9,456 bases of DNA from an alpha proteobacterium 3107 (GCA_001483205.1 JPPB01000297.1:1-9456), one strand, 5' to 3'; counted from the first letter of the stretch, positions 1-6,522 are shown. Translations and numbers: made by a program. The notes: generated by a model not told the origin, from the sequence alone.

Positions 1-349
1 GCGTCCCTGCGCCCAGGGTTTGTTGGTAATAGCCGATGGTCGCCCCCGCCGCGACCGACAGGAACAGCGTATCGCCGCCCCCCAGCGGGGCCAGGTGCGG
101 CAGCGCGTCCGGCAGCGCCTGCGGCTTCACGGCAATCAGGACAACGGCGGGCGCGGCGGGCAGTGCCGCATTCAGCCTGACCCCCTGCGCCGCCAGCCGC
201 TGTTGCAGCGCCTCGGGCAGGCCGGGATCCTGCACCTGAACCGCCGCCGCTGGCAGGCCGCGCGACAGCCAGCCCTCCAGCATCGCCGACCCCATCCTGC
301 CGCATCCCAGCAACACCAGACCCCGGCGTTCGATTTCCTCAAATGCCAC
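1..349 (-). CDS. proC: Pyrroline-5-carboxylate reductase ProC, N-terminal part (cut by window edge)
   Basis: ProC reduces 1-pyrroline-5-carboxylate to L-proline with NAD(P)H, the last step of proline synthesis, in the cytoplasm. Only the first 116 residues are present; family members have about 270. What is seen is the Rossmann nucleotide-binding half: a glycine-rich GCGRMGSAMLEGW motif at residues 15-27, LIAVKPQ at 71-77, and SVAAG at 98-102, all typical of ProC. The start is taken as GTG at 349 because an in-frame stop (the same TAG that ends the upstream gene, 404-406) lies 18 codons earlier with no ATG, GTG or TTG in between, and AGGGGG sits about 7 bases upstream as a ribosome binding site. 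It lies 54 bp downstream of the YbjN-domain gene on the same strand, so the two are probably co-transcribed. The function is secure for the family; the downstream half cannot be checked here. Confidence 0.93.
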   Translation of the reverse strand, partial: MAFEEIERRGLVLLGCGRMGSAMLEGWLSRGLPAAAVQVQDPGLPEALQQRLAAQGVRLNAALPAAPAVVLIAVKPQALPDALPHLAPLGGGDTLFLSVAAGATIGYYQQTLGAGT

Positions 350-403
350 AGGATTTCCCCCTTGGCTCCCTTCGGCCCATAGCGACCCCGGCCCGCAACG
401 CCC

Positions 404-907
404 CTAGGCGCGCCCGTAAGCCTCTGCAATCGCCATCTTCATCGCTTCTGTCGCGCTGCTCTTGCCCCAGCCGACAAGCTGAAACGCCGGGTAAAACCGT
501 TCCGAGGCCATCACCGCCGCATTGATCAGCGCCGTGATCTGCTCGGCCCCGGCCATCTGCCCGCCCGCCAGCACCAGACCGTAGCGATAGGTCATCAGGC
601 CATGCTCGGGCCAATAGGTGAACCCGCCCGCCCAGCACAGATCATTGGCGCGGTTCAGGGTGTCGTAAAGCTCCGGCAGGCGATCCTCGGGCGGCCTCAT
701 CTCGAAAGTGCAGATCAGGCGCAGGGTTTCATCCCCCGCTGACCACGCCAGCGTGACCGAATAGGCACACCATCGCCCCTCAACCGCCATCGCAATCTGA
801 TCGTCGGCAACCCGGTCGAACTCCCATTCGTGATGCTCGGCAAGGGTTTCGGCAAGGTCGATCGGGTGCAGATCGTCGGTCTGGATAAACTGCTCTGTAT
901 ATGACAT
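404..907 (-). CDS. YbjN domain-containing protein
   Basis: A 167-residue soluble protein of the YbjN family, whose fold resembles type III secretion chaperones; its biochemical role is not established. Residues about 17-140 carry the features I associate with the family: an acidic N-terminal stretch, alternating strands around RWCAYSVTLAW and ETLRLICTFEM, then a helix with LYDTLNRAND, and a C-terminal YPAFQLVGWG segment before an alanine-rich helix. No signal peptide or membrane segment is seen. The ATG at 907 has AGAGG six bases upstream. It is followed after 54 bp by proC on the same strand; I recall the same pairing from other Rhodobacterales, which supports the call but was not checked. 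Its own promoter should lie in the 370-bp gap upstream, which contains a perfect palindrome about 93 bp before the start codon. Confidence 0.85.
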   Translation of the reverse strand: MSYTEQFIQTDDLHPIDLAETLAEHHEWEFDRVADDQIAMAVEGRWCAYSVTLAWSAGDETLRLICTFEMRPPEDRLPELYDTLNRANDLCWAGGFTYWPEHGLMTYRYGLVLAGGQMAGAEQITALINAAVMASERFYPAFQLVGWGKSSATEAMKMAIAEAYGRA

Positions 908-999
908 GCCCGGCCTCTTTCGCTATAGCTTCAGTCAGGAACCATCCCCCCAAGAACTGGGTGCCCATACTACCGAAGCAGGTTCAACCCGCTTTCTAT

Positions 1000-1011
1000 A
1001 CCATATATGGT
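1000..1011. promoter_or_regulatory. Perfect palindrome ACCATATATGGT, possible operator
   Basis: ACCATATATGGT is its own reverse complement and extends to 16 bases (998-1013) with one mismatched pair. It lies about 93 bp upstream of the YbjN-domain start codon in an AT-rich stretch, which suits a dimeric repressor site or promoter element. I do not recognise it as the FnrL, CtrA or other well-known alphaproteobacterial motif. Chance is possible, since short AT-rich palindromes are common. Confidence 0.35.
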
Positions 1012-1072
1012 GTGGGGAAACGGATGCGCTGTAAAGGGTTTTTTTGATTTATCCCCAACGAAAAGACATCTG

Positions 1073-1086
1073 AAGACCTCTGCATA
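1073..1086 (+). repeat. Solo copy of the AAGACCTCTGCATA repeat end
   Basis: The 14 bases AAGACCTCTGCATA are identical to the left end of the element at 2794-2873 and differ at one position from the left end of the element at 3579-3784. No inverted partner was found nearby, so this is either a remnant or a shared binding site. Three near-identical 14-mers in about 2.5 kb of GC-rich sequence are unlikely to be chance. Confidence 0.55.
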
Positions 1087-1186
1087 TAGTTTGACGCCGT
1101 AAAATTGATCACAGGGTCCAGCCATGATCCGGTCAGGGCGCAATGTCAGAGATTTCGCCGGGACAGGTGCGCGACCCGTCCGAAAG

Positions 1187-1254
1187 GCCGCATCCGACCC
1201 GCACGGGGCGCGAACGCGCCGCCCCGTGGGGGGGCGGGATCAGGACCGGGGTGT
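1187..1254 (+). repeat. GC-rich intergenic repeat, copy A
   Basis: It begins with GCCGCATCCG (1187-1196), identical to 2889-2898, and ends with a 23-base segment (1232-1254) matching 2965-2987 at 20 of 23 positions. Between them is a GC hairpin (stems 1202-1210 and 1220-1228) in the place where copy B has two hairpins. The order of conserved ends is the same in both copies, so they appear to be relatives and not coincidental GC-rich matches. Confidence 0.45.
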
Positions 1255-1277
1255 AAGGCCGAAATGCCGTCGCCTGG

Positions 1278-1667
<390 letters not shown>

Positions 1668-1785
1668 TCAGCCGGTGTCAACCATGCGCAATCGGTGCCG
1701 GGGGATGACGGCTTTTCATCGCCTTCCGGTGCGGGCATAAGGGCGGGGGCGGAACGGACGTGGGGCGAAACCGGCGCAGTGTGGC

Positions 1786-2787
1786 ATGGCGGCAATGGCG
1801 AAAGATGGGGCAGAAAATCTGGCAAAGCGGGTTCTGGCGGGCGAACGCCGGGCGCTGGCGCGCGCCATCACGCTGATCGAAAGCGGGCGCGATGATCACC
1901 GGGCCGGGGCGCTGGCCCTGCTGAAGGCGGTGAACCGGGCCGACCGTCAGGCCCTGCGGATCGGGTTGTCGGGCGCGCCCGGCGTCGGCAAATCCACCTT
2001 TATCGACGCCTTTGGCATGATGCTGGCCGGGCTGGGGCTGAAGGTCGCGGTGCTGGCGGTTGATCCCAGCTCGGCGCGCTCCGGCGGCTCGATCCTCGGC
2101 GACAAGACGCGGATGGACCGCCTGTCGCGCCAGCCCGCTGCGTTCATCCGCCCTTCCCCCAGCCAGAGCCATCTGGGGGGGGTGGCGCGCCGCACACGCG
2201 AGGCCGTCGCGCTGTGCGAGGCGGCGGGCCATGATGTGGTGCTGATCGAGACCGTCGGCGTGGGCCAGTCCGAAACCATGGCGGCAGAGCTGTGCGACAT
2301 CTTTGTTCTGCTGATCGCCCCGGCTGGCGGCGATGAATTGCAGGGCGTCAAGCGCGGGATCATGGAAATCGCCGACCTGATTCTGGTCAACAAGGCCGAT
2401 GGTGATCTGAAAGCCGCCGCTGCCCGAACATGCGCCGATTATGCGGGGGCGCTGCGTCTGATGCGCAAGCGGGCTGAGGATGCGGACGGCTTTCCCAAGG
2501 CGCTGGCAATTTCGGCGCTGGAGGAATCGGGGCTGCAAACGGCCTGGGCGGAAATGAGCGCGCTTGCCGAATGGCGGCGGCGGTCCGGGCATTGGGCGGC
2601 ACGGCGGGCGCGGCAGGCGCGATACTGGTTCGGGGAAGAGGTGCGCCACGGCCTGCTTTTGCGGCTGTCCCGCGATGCGGCGCTTGACGGGATGATGCAG
2701 TCCCTTGGCGATGCGGTTCTTGAGGGGCGCGAGAGCCCCTCGGTTGCGGCGGCGCACCTGCTGGAGCGGTTTGACGGGGGCGGATAG
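1786..2787 (+). CDS. meaB: MeaB, G-protein chaperone of methylmalonyl-CoA mutase
   Basis: A 333-residue SIMIBI-class GTPase. MeaB proteins use GTP hydrolysis to load adenosylcobalamin onto methylmalonyl-CoA mutase (or ethylmalonyl-CoA mutase) and protect it from inactivation, in propionate/ethylmalonyl-CoA metabolism. Visible motifs are the P-loop GAPGVGKST (63-71), the long VDPSSARSGGSILGDKTRM segment (92-110) characteristic of MeaB/ArgK, ETVGVGQSE (155-163, switch II region), NKAD (202-205, guanine recognition) and the SALEESGL loop (243-250). The C-terminal helices (about 255-333) match the dimerisation part. The length is normal. The start is the ATG at 1786; a second ATG at 1795 is equally possible, as neither has a strong ribosome binding site. 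No mutase gene is adjacent, so the partner must be encoded elsewhere. The older name ArgK/LAO transport ATPase refers to the same family. Confidence 0.94.
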   Translation: MAAMAKDGAENLAKRVLAGERRALARAITLIESGRDDHRAGALALLKAVNRADRQALRIGLSGAPGVGKSTFIDAFGMMLAGLGLKVAVLAVDPSSARSGGSILGDKTRMDRLSRQPAAFIRPSPSQSHLGGVARRTREAVALCEAAGHDVVLIETVGVGQSETMAAELCDIFVLLIAPAGGDELQGVKRGIMEIADLILVNKADGDLKAAAARTCADYAGALRLMRKRAEDADGFPKALAISALEESGLQTAWAEMSALAEWRRRSGHWAARRARQARYWFGEEVRHGLLLRLSRDAALDGMMQSLGDAVLEGRESPSVAAAHLLERFDGGG

Positions 2788-2793
2788 GGGAGA

Positions 2794-2873
2794 AAGACCT
2801 CTGCATAAAGGTGTATCGCTCCCCCAATGCCCCGCCCGGCGGAACGCCGGGCAGCGCCATTATGCAGAGGTTT
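2794..2873. repeat. 80-bp MITE/REP-like element with inverted ends (element 1)
   Basis: The ends are a perfect 12-bp inverted repeat, ACCTCTGCATAA at 2797-2808 and its reverse complement at 2860-2871, with weaker similarity extending outward and inward. Inside lies a hairpin, GCCCGGCG (2834-2841), loop GAA, CGCCGGGC (2845-2852), just before the right end. It starts six bases after the meaB stop codon. No target-site duplication is obvious. The right end and hairpin match element 2 at 3579-3784. It is too short to encode a protein; the nested symmetry fits a non-autonomous transposable or REP-type sequence, though it may also act as a bidirectional transcript end. Confidence 0.6.
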
Positions 2874-2888
2874 CGGGAAAGAGGTAAA

Positions 2889-2987
2889 GCCGCATCCGGC
2901 AAGCGGGGGGGCGCGCCACCCCACCCCATTGAGGGGTGACGCGGCGCGGCCCGGTCTTGCGACCGGGCGGGAACAGGGCCGGGGTTT
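2889..2987 (+). repeat. GC-rich intergenic repeat, copy B
   Basis: It contains GCCGCATCCG at the start, a hairpin CACCCC-ATTGA-GGGGTG (2922-2938), a second hairpin GCCCGGTC-TTGC-GACCGGGC (2949-2968) and the conserved tail at 2965-2987 shared with copy A. Its CCCCATTGAGGG core (2924-2935) recurs at 3505-3516 in copy C, and the CCGGCAA and GGGGGG stretches before the core also align, with a 4-base length difference. It lies upstream of rpmB, before the candidate promoter. The two stable hairpins could form in RNA of either strand, but neither is followed by a T run. Confidence 0.5.
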
Positions 2988-3030
2988 GGACTCAAAATCC
3001 GGGCGTGAGGCTATAGGGCGGATGAACCGC

Positions 3031-3059
3031 TTGACGGCGGCGGTGAATGGACATACATC
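3031..3059 (+). promoter_or_regulatory. Candidate housekeeping promoter for rpmB
   Basis: TTGACG at 3031-3036 matches the -35 consensus at five of six positions. Seventeen bases later TACATC (3054-3059) could serve as a weak -10 element, as is usual in alphaproteobacteria. Transcription would start near 3066, giving a leader of about 112 bases that begins just before the hairpin at 3073-3110. The position relative to rpmB is sensible; the -10 match is poor. Confidence 0.4.
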
Positions 3060-3072
3060 ACCGCTCCGGGGC

Positions 3073-3110
3073 GTTTGCGGGCCTGCCCGCGCCACTGGCG
3101 CGCCGCAAAC
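3073..3110 (+). promoter_or_regulatory. Two-part hairpin in the rpmB leader
   Basis: An outer 8-bp stem GTTTGCGG (3073-3080) with CCGCAAAC (3103-3110) encloses an inner stem CGCGCC (3088-3093) with GGCGCG (3097-3102) around an ACT loop, with an unpaired 7-base bulge on the left side only. It lies 67 bases before the rpmB start codon and after the candidate promoter. Ribosomal-protein leaders often bind their own product, but a leader of this kind for L28 is not one I know, so a regulatory role is inference. It has no T run and is not a terminator. Confidence 0.4.
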
Positions 3111-3177
3111 CGACCACCCCCGCCCCCGTGCGCGCGCCCCGCGTATGACACCGTTTAAGAGACGAAGGAACACCCCC

Positions 3178-3468
3178 ATGTCGCGCCGCTGCGAACTGAC
3201 CGGAAAAGGCCCGATGGCGGGCAACAATGTCAGCCACGCCAACAACAGGACCAAGCGGCGCTTTCTGCCGAACCTGAATGATGTGACCCTGCAATCCGAG
3301 ACCCTGGGCCGGGGGTTCCGGCTGCGGATTTCTGCCGCCGCTCTGCGCAGTGTCGATCATCGTGGCGGGCTGGATGGGTTTCTCGCCAAGGCCGGTGATG
3401 ATACCTTGTCGGATAATGCCTTGAGGATAAAGAAAGAAATCCTGAAGGCGCAGGCGTCAGCGCAATAG
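3178..3468 (+). CDS. rpmB: 50S ribosomal protein L28
   Basis: A 96-residue basic protein of the large ribosomal subunit, required for normal subunit assembly. It opens with [22 protein letters not shown], the standard bL28 N-terminus, followed by the [15 protein letters not shown] strand region (residues 24-38) and [21 protein letters not shown] (48-68), all typical of alphaproteobacterial L28; the length is also usual. The ATG at 3178 has AAGGA eight bases upstream. A much longer open frame continues upstream through the leader but is not conserved protein. The gene is alone: meaB ends 390 bp before it and the next gene is convergent. A candidate promoter and leader hairpin lie upstream, and a terminator-like hairpin follows at 3611. 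L28 is often paired with L33 or L31 genes; neither is seen here. Confidence 0.97.
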   Translation: MSRRCELTGKGPMAGNNVSHANNRTKRRFLPNLNDVTLQSETLGRGFRLRISAAALRSVDHRGGLDGFLAKAGDDTLSDNALRIKKEILKAQASAQ

Positions 3469-3480
3469 GCGGCACCCGTC

Positions 3481-3530
3481 CCGGCAAAGGGGGGATGCGC
3501 GCTGCCCCATTGAGGGACGAACGGGCGGAA
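3481..3530 (+). repeat. GC-rich intergenic repeat, copy C (shorter)
   Basis: This stretch just after rpmB repeats the order CCGGCAA, a run of G, GCGCGC, CCCCATTGAGGG (3505-3516) and GGGCGGAAC found in copy B upstream of the gene. The core dodecamer is identical; the hairpin around it is weaker here because the closing bases differ (GGGA in place of GGGG). rpmB is therefore bracketed by two direct copies of this repeat. Confidence 0.4.
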
Positions 3531-3578
3531 CCATATGATGGCGCAGCTTGGGTCGTTTCTGCTTGGGGGGCTGCTCCC

Positions 3579-3784
3579 AAGACCTCTGAATATTGACCAA
3601 GCCGGGCAACCGCCTGCCTGGGCAGGCGCTTTTCCTGATATTCCACACCGGCGATGGTCTTGCCATAAAGCCTATACACTGCAACAGGCTGAGATGTTTT
3701 AAGCGCCTGCCGGGGGGCAGGCAGGCGCTGCCCGGCGCAAGCGCCGGGCGGACGGTTTGGCAGCCGATCCGCCATTATGCAAAG
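3579..3784. repeat. About 206-bp MITE/REP-like element (element 2)
   Basis: The left end, AAGACCTCTGAATA, differs at one base from element 1. The right end, CGCCATTATGCAAAG (3770-3784), matches element 1 at 14 of 15 positions. As in element 1, a GC hairpin lies before the right end: GCCCGGCGC, AA, GCGCCGGGC (3730-3749). Two further hairpins use the same arms, CGCCTGCC and GGCAGGCG, at 3611-3628 and again at 3703-3728. No protein is encoded. It fills most of the gap between the convergent genes rpmB and the DUF6476-like gene, and may supply their transcript ends. Confidence 0.5.
3611..3633 (+). terminator. Rho-independent terminator candidate downstream of rpmB
   Basis: CGCCTGCC (3611-3618) pairs with GGCAGGCG (3621-3628) and is followed by CTTTT (3629-3633). 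The two-base loop means the inner pairs probably open to a six-base loop with a 6-bp stem. It is 142 bp beyond the rpmB stop, inside repeat element 2. The T run is short, so termination may be partial. Confidence 0.5.
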
Positions 3785-3818
3785 CAAAAGCACCGCCTGC
3801 CCGTCCCACCGCGGTTCA

Positions 3819-4163
3819 TCACTCGCCGCCGGTGGTGATCTGAAGCCGCTGACGCAGCGCCCCGCTCTGCCGGTCAAAGATCAGGATTTCGTCCGCCCCG
3901 GTCACCACCCCATACCATCCGGGCGCGACGGTAAAGGCGGTGGCCTCGGTTCCCTCCGGCAGGGTGATCATATCGGGCAGGCCCCGCAGTCCCGACATCC
4001 CCGCCCCCCCCGGCGATTGCAGGCGGATGACAAGCAGCACCACCACCGTTACAACCCCCAGAATCATCACCGCCGTCAACACGCCCACCAGACGGCGCAG
4101 AAACAGGATCGTTCCGGGCAGGGAGGCCCGCATGTCGGGATCGGGATCAGAATCGTCTTGCAT
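3819..4163 (-). CDS. Single-pass membrane protein, DUF6476-like
   Basis: A 114-residue protein of unknown function. An acidic N-terminus ([10 protein letters not shown]) is followed by a basic FLRRL and one strongly hydrophobic segment at about 25-47 ([20 protein letters not shown]), then a periplasmic-looking domain with [19 protein letters not shown] and [11 protein letters not shown]. This arrangement is that of the small membrane proteins annotated as DUF6476 in Rhodobacterales. The positive charges before the segment predict the N-terminus inside and the C-terminal domain outside. The ATG at 4163 has AAGGG eight bases upstream. A longer frame to 4631 runs antisense through the pseudouridine synthase and is rejected. 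It faces the RluA-family gene head to head, with start regions touching or overlapping, and converges on rpmB. The family name comes from recall of layout and context. Confidence 0.8.
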   Translation of the reverse strand: MQDDSDPDPDMRASLPGTILFLRRLVGVLTAVMILGVVTVVVLLVIRLQSPGGAGMSGLRGLPDMITLPEGTEATAFTVAPGWYGVVTGADEILIFDRQSGALRQRLQITTGGE

Positions 4164-5226
4164 CGGGCAGCCCTTGTCGGTTCTGCGGGTCACGATCAGC
4201 GCGAACCCGCCCAACCGCCTTGATAAGGCGCTCGCCCGCGATACGCCAGAGCAGGCATCGCTCAGCCGTTCGCGTCTGGCCCGGCTGATCCGGGCGGGAA
4301 GCGTGTCGCGCGACGGGCAGGCCATGACCGACCCCGGCGCACGGGTCGCCACCGGTGACATTCTGACCATCGACATACCGCAGGTCAGCGACATCCCGGT
4401 GGCCCCCGAAGCAATCCCGCTGGCGGTCCGGTATGAGGATGACCACCTGATCGTGATCGACAAGCCTGCGGGCATGGTCGTGCATCCGGCCCCCGGCGCG
4501 CCCTCGGGCACGCTGGTCAATGCGCTGCTGGCCCATTGCGGTGACCGCCTGTCGGGCATCAACGGGCAGAGGCGGCCCGGTATCGTGCATCGGATTGACA
4601 AGGACACATCGGGCCTGCTGGTCGTCGCCAAATCGGACTGCGCCCATCACGGCCTGGCCCGGCAGTTCGCGGCGCATACGGTCAGCCGCCATTACCGCGC
4701 GGTGGTGTATGGCGCGCCGGACGGGGCCGATCCGCGCCTGTGCGGGACGCCCGGCCTGAGCTTTGAGGCCGGGGGGGTGATGTGTATCGCCACCGGGATC
4801 GCCCGCCACCGGCATGACCGGCAACGGCAGGCGGTGGTGCTTTCCGGCGGGCGGCGGGCGGTGACGCGGGCGCGGGTGGTGGAGCGGTTCGGGGCAGAGC
4901 CGGGCGCGGCGGCGGTGCTCGATTGCTGGCTGGAAACCGGGCGGACGCACCAGATTCGGGTGCATATGGCCCATGCCGGGCATGGTCTGATCGGTGATCC
5001 GCTCTATGGCGGCAGGCGGAGCCTTGCCCGGCGCGCGATCAGTGCGGCGGGGGCCGGGGCCGCGCGCGCCTTTCCCCGGCAGGCGCTGCACGCCGCCACT
5101 CTGGGGTTCGTTCACCCGACAAGCGGCGAGGCGATGCGGTTTGCGGCGTCCCTGCCCGGGGACATGTCGGCGCTTATCGAGGCGCTGCGGGGGGGCGGCC
5201 CCGGCCCGGATCGGGCGGGTCGATAG
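4132..5226 (+). CDS. RluA-family 23S rRNA pseudouridine synthase (RluD-like)
   Basis: It isomerises uridine to pseudouridine in RNA. An S4-type RNA-binding region (about 28-85) precedes the catalytic domain, an order shared with RluC and RluD. Motifs seen: [11 protein letters not shown] (109-119); [15 protein letters not shown] (153-167), whose Asp156 is the catalytic aspartate of the family; [14 protein letters not shown] (267-280) followed by GDPLYG (288-293); and [11 protein letters not shown] (319-329). The exact target is not readable; RluD-type modification of helix 69 is an inference. The start is uncertain. ATG 4132 has GGGAGG five bases upstream, giving 364 residues, but it overlaps the divergent DUF6476-like gene by 32 bp. 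TTG 4174 gives 350 residues beginning nearer the conserved part and avoids the overlap, but lacks a good ribosome binding site. rpoH follows on the same strand after 372 bp. Confidence 0.93.
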   Translation: MSGSGSESSCIGQPLSVLRVTISANPPNRLDKALARDTPEQASLSRSRLARLIRAGSVSRDGQAMTDPGARVATGDILTIDIPQVSDIPVAPEAIPLAVRYEDDHLIVIDKPAGMVVHPAPGAPSGTLVNALLAHCGDRLSGINGQRRPGIVHRIDKDTSGLLVVAKSDCAHHGLARQFAAHTVSRHYRAVVYGAPDGADPRLCGTPGLSFEAGGVMCIATGIARHRHDRQRQAVVLSGGRRAVTRARVVERFGAEPGAAAVLDCWLETGRTHQIRVHMAHAGHGLIGDPLYGGRRSLARRAISAAGAGAARAFPRQALHAATLGFVHPTSGEAMRFAASLPGDMSALIEALRGGGPGPDRAGR

Positions 5227-5248
5227 TGTCTTGATCCATAACCCGGAT

Positions 5249-5277
5249 TTGACAGGTCGCTCCATCGCCTCTATTTC
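5249..5277 (+). promoter_or_regulatory. Candidate promoter upstream of rpoH
   Basis: A perfect TTGACA (5249-5254) is separated by 17 bases from TATTTC (5272-5277), which matches only the first three positions of the -10 consensus. The same stretch also fits the alphaproteobacterial sigma-32 pattern CTTG-N17/18-CYTATNT loosely: TTTG at 5248-5251, then TCTATTT at 5270-5276. A site read by both sigma factors would suit rpoH, but the transcript leader would be over 300 bases. It might instead serve the doubtful ORF at 5332. Confidence 0.4.
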
Positions 5278-5331
5278 CTGCGTGTTCCAAGCGCCTGACG
5301 CAGGCACCACCCCATATCAGAGGGTCCGAAT

Positions 5332-5544
5332 TTGCTGCACGACTTACTGGAATATTGGAAAACAACGGCTTTGGCTGGCGACACGTTTCACCCGGACGAC
5401 CGGGATGCAATACGCCCATACCAACATAACCTGCCTGAAGGGCGCATTCCTGAACCTTGGTTCGGCATTCCATCTGACCTGCCCCCTTGCCCAAAACCTG
5501 CCACCACCCGCTTCACCCTTGAAATCCCCCGCCCGCGCCTTTAG
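5332..5544 (+). CDS. Doubtful 70-residue ORF, possible gene remnant
   Basis: This ORF begins with TTG (5332) preceded by AGAGGG at a reasonable distance and runs 70 codons to a TAG. It occupies most of the 372-bp gap between the RluA-family gene and rpoH. Its first 45 residues look protein-like, with LLEYWKTT, FHPDDRDAIRPYQH and IPEPWFG, whereas the tail is proline-rich and low in complexity. Third codon positions are much less GC-biased than in the neighbours. I do not recognise it with confidence. The N-terminal part loosely recalls the start of uncharacterised proteins with an LPEPF/WFG motif, which would make this a broken 5' fragment. It could equally be non-coding rpoH leader. No other gene is visible between 5227 and 5598. 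Confidence 0.25.
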   Translation: MLHDLLEYWKTTALAGDTFHPDDRDAIRPYQHNLPEGRIPEPWFGIPSDLPPCPKPATTRFTLEIPRPRL

Positions 5545-5598
5545 GTCAGGCCCGTCCGGGCACCACCCCCTCACGGCGCACAGTCGGAAACCGAACCC

Positions 5599-6495
5599 AT
5601 GAGCAACTATTCCAACCTCCCCGCCCCGTCGCCGGAGCAGGGACTGAACCGCTATCTTCAGGAAATCCGCAAATTCCCCCTGCTGGAGCCGGAAGAGGAA
5701 TACATGCTGGCCAAGCGCTGGGCCGACCATCAGGATTCCGGGGCCGCGCACAAGATGGTCACCAGCCACCTGCGGCTGGCGGCCAAGATCGCCATGGGCT
5801 ATCGCGGCTATGGCCTGCCCCAGGCCGAGGTCATTTCCGAGGCGAATGTCGGCCTGATGCAGGCGGTGAAACGCTTTGACCCCGAGCGGGGCTTTCGGCT
5901 CGCCACCTACGCGATGTGGTGGATTCGCGCCGCAATTCAGGAATATATCCTGCGGTCGTGGTCGCTGGTCAAGCTGGGCACCACATCGGCGCAGAAAAAA
6001 CTGTTTTTCAACCTGCGCAAGGCCAAGGCGCGGATCGGGGCGCTGGATGAGGGCGACCTGCGGCCAGAGGCGGTCAGCCGGATCGCCCATGACCTGAACG
6101 TGACCGAGCAGGATGTCATCTCGATGAACCGCCGCCTGTCGGGGGGGGATGCGTCGCTGAATGTCACCATCGGGGCCGATGGCGAGGGGGCGATGCAGTG
6201 GCAGGACTGGCTGGAGGACGAAAGCGCGGATCAGGCCGGGGATTACGAAGCAGAGGATGAGCTTGCGGTGCGGCGCGCGCTGCTGGCCGAGGCGATGGAG
6301 GTGCTGAATGAGCGGGAACGGGACATCCTGACCTGCCGCCGTCTGACCGAACAGCCGATGACGCTGGAAGAGTTGTCCGGCCGGTTCGGGGTCAGCCGCG
6401 AGCGTATTCGCCAGATCGAGGTCCGTGCCTTTGAGAAGCTGCAACAGCGGATGCGGGAGCTGGCCCGTGACAAGGGGTTGCTGGGGGGCCGGTGA
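5599..6495 (+). CDS. rpoH: Heat-shock sigma factor RpoH (sigma-32)
   Basis: A 298-residue sigma-70-family factor that directs RNA polymerase to heat-shock and stress promoters. Region 2 covers about 50-122, with LRLAAKIAMGYRGYGLPQAEVISE and the promoter-melting stretch ATYAMWWIRAAIQEYILRS. The RpoH box QKKLFFNLR (132-140), which separates sigma-32 from other sigma factors, is intact. Region 4 with its helix-turn-helix is at about 235-285 (LNERERDIL, then TLEELSGRFGVSRERIRQIEVRAFEKL). The length is normal and no truncation is seen. The ATG at 5599 has only a weak GGAA upstream, which may point to translational control. Many Rhodobacterales carry two rpoH genes; the MSNYSNLPAPSPEQGLNRYL opening resembles the RpoHI type, but I cannot settle this from one copy. 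It follows the RluA-family gene after 372 bp and probably has its own promoter. Confidence 0.96.
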   Translation: MSNYSNLPAPSPEQGLNRYLQEIRKFPLLEPEEEYMLAKRWADHQDSGAAHKMVTSHLRLAAKIAMGYRGYGLPQAEVISEANVGLMQAVKRFDPERGFRLATYAMWWIRAAIQEYILRSWSLVKLGTTSAQKKLFFNLRKAKARIGALDEGDLRPEAVSRIAHDLNVTEQDVISMNRRLSGGDASLNVTIGADGEGAMQWQDWLEDESADQAGDYEAEDELAVRRALLAEAMEVLNERERDILTCRRLTEQPMTLEELSGRFGVSRERIRQIEVRAFEKLQQRMRELARDKGLLGGR

Positions 6496-6522
6496 GGGGC
6501 GGGTTTGGGCTGCGAGCGGTGC

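Larger units (their letters stand above)
908..1277. other. 370-bp intergenic region between two minus-strand genes
   Basis: No convincing gene is present; the plus-strand ORFs here have no recognisable protein features and run into the ferredoxin gene antisense. The half near the YbjN gene (908-1110) is clearly lower in GC and should hold that gene's promoter. It contains the palindrome at 1000-1011, a seven-T run near 1039-1046 and a single copy of the AAGACCTCTGCATA motif at 1073-1086. The half near the ferredoxin gene (about 1140-1260) is very GC-rich and matches part of the gap upstream of rpmB. A strong hairpin, CACGGGGCG at 1202-1210 pairing with CGCCCCGTG at 1220-1228, lies 50 bp beyond the ferredoxin stop and could end its transcript, but no T run follows it on the minus strand. 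Confidence 0.6.

Noticed and set aside
1202..1228. The GC hairpin 50 bp beyond the ferredoxin stop, as a Rho-independent terminator
   Set aside because: The stem is strong, but no T run follows on the minus strand, so it is described only as part of the repeat.
1678..2757. A 359-codon minus-strand ORF opposite meaB
   Set aside because: It is the antisense shadow of a clear GTPase gene; its product is rich in Arg, Pro, His and Gln without any recognisable motif.
2981..3005. A tRNA-Leu(CAA)-like anticodon arm, GGACTCAAAATCC, preceded by GCCGGGGT as in many tRNA-Leu 5' ends
   Set aside because: There is no D-arm, T-arm or matching 3' acceptor end around it, and the GCCGGGGT part belongs to the repeat also present at 1232-1254. 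A tRNA gene or attachment site cannot be supported; a short remnant cannot be excluded.
3703..3728. A 9-bp hairpin GCGCCTGCC/GGCAGGCGC as terminator of the DUF6476-like gene on the minus strand
   Set aside because: It is followed by only two T before an A run, so the terminator case is weak; it is reported only as internal structure of element 2.
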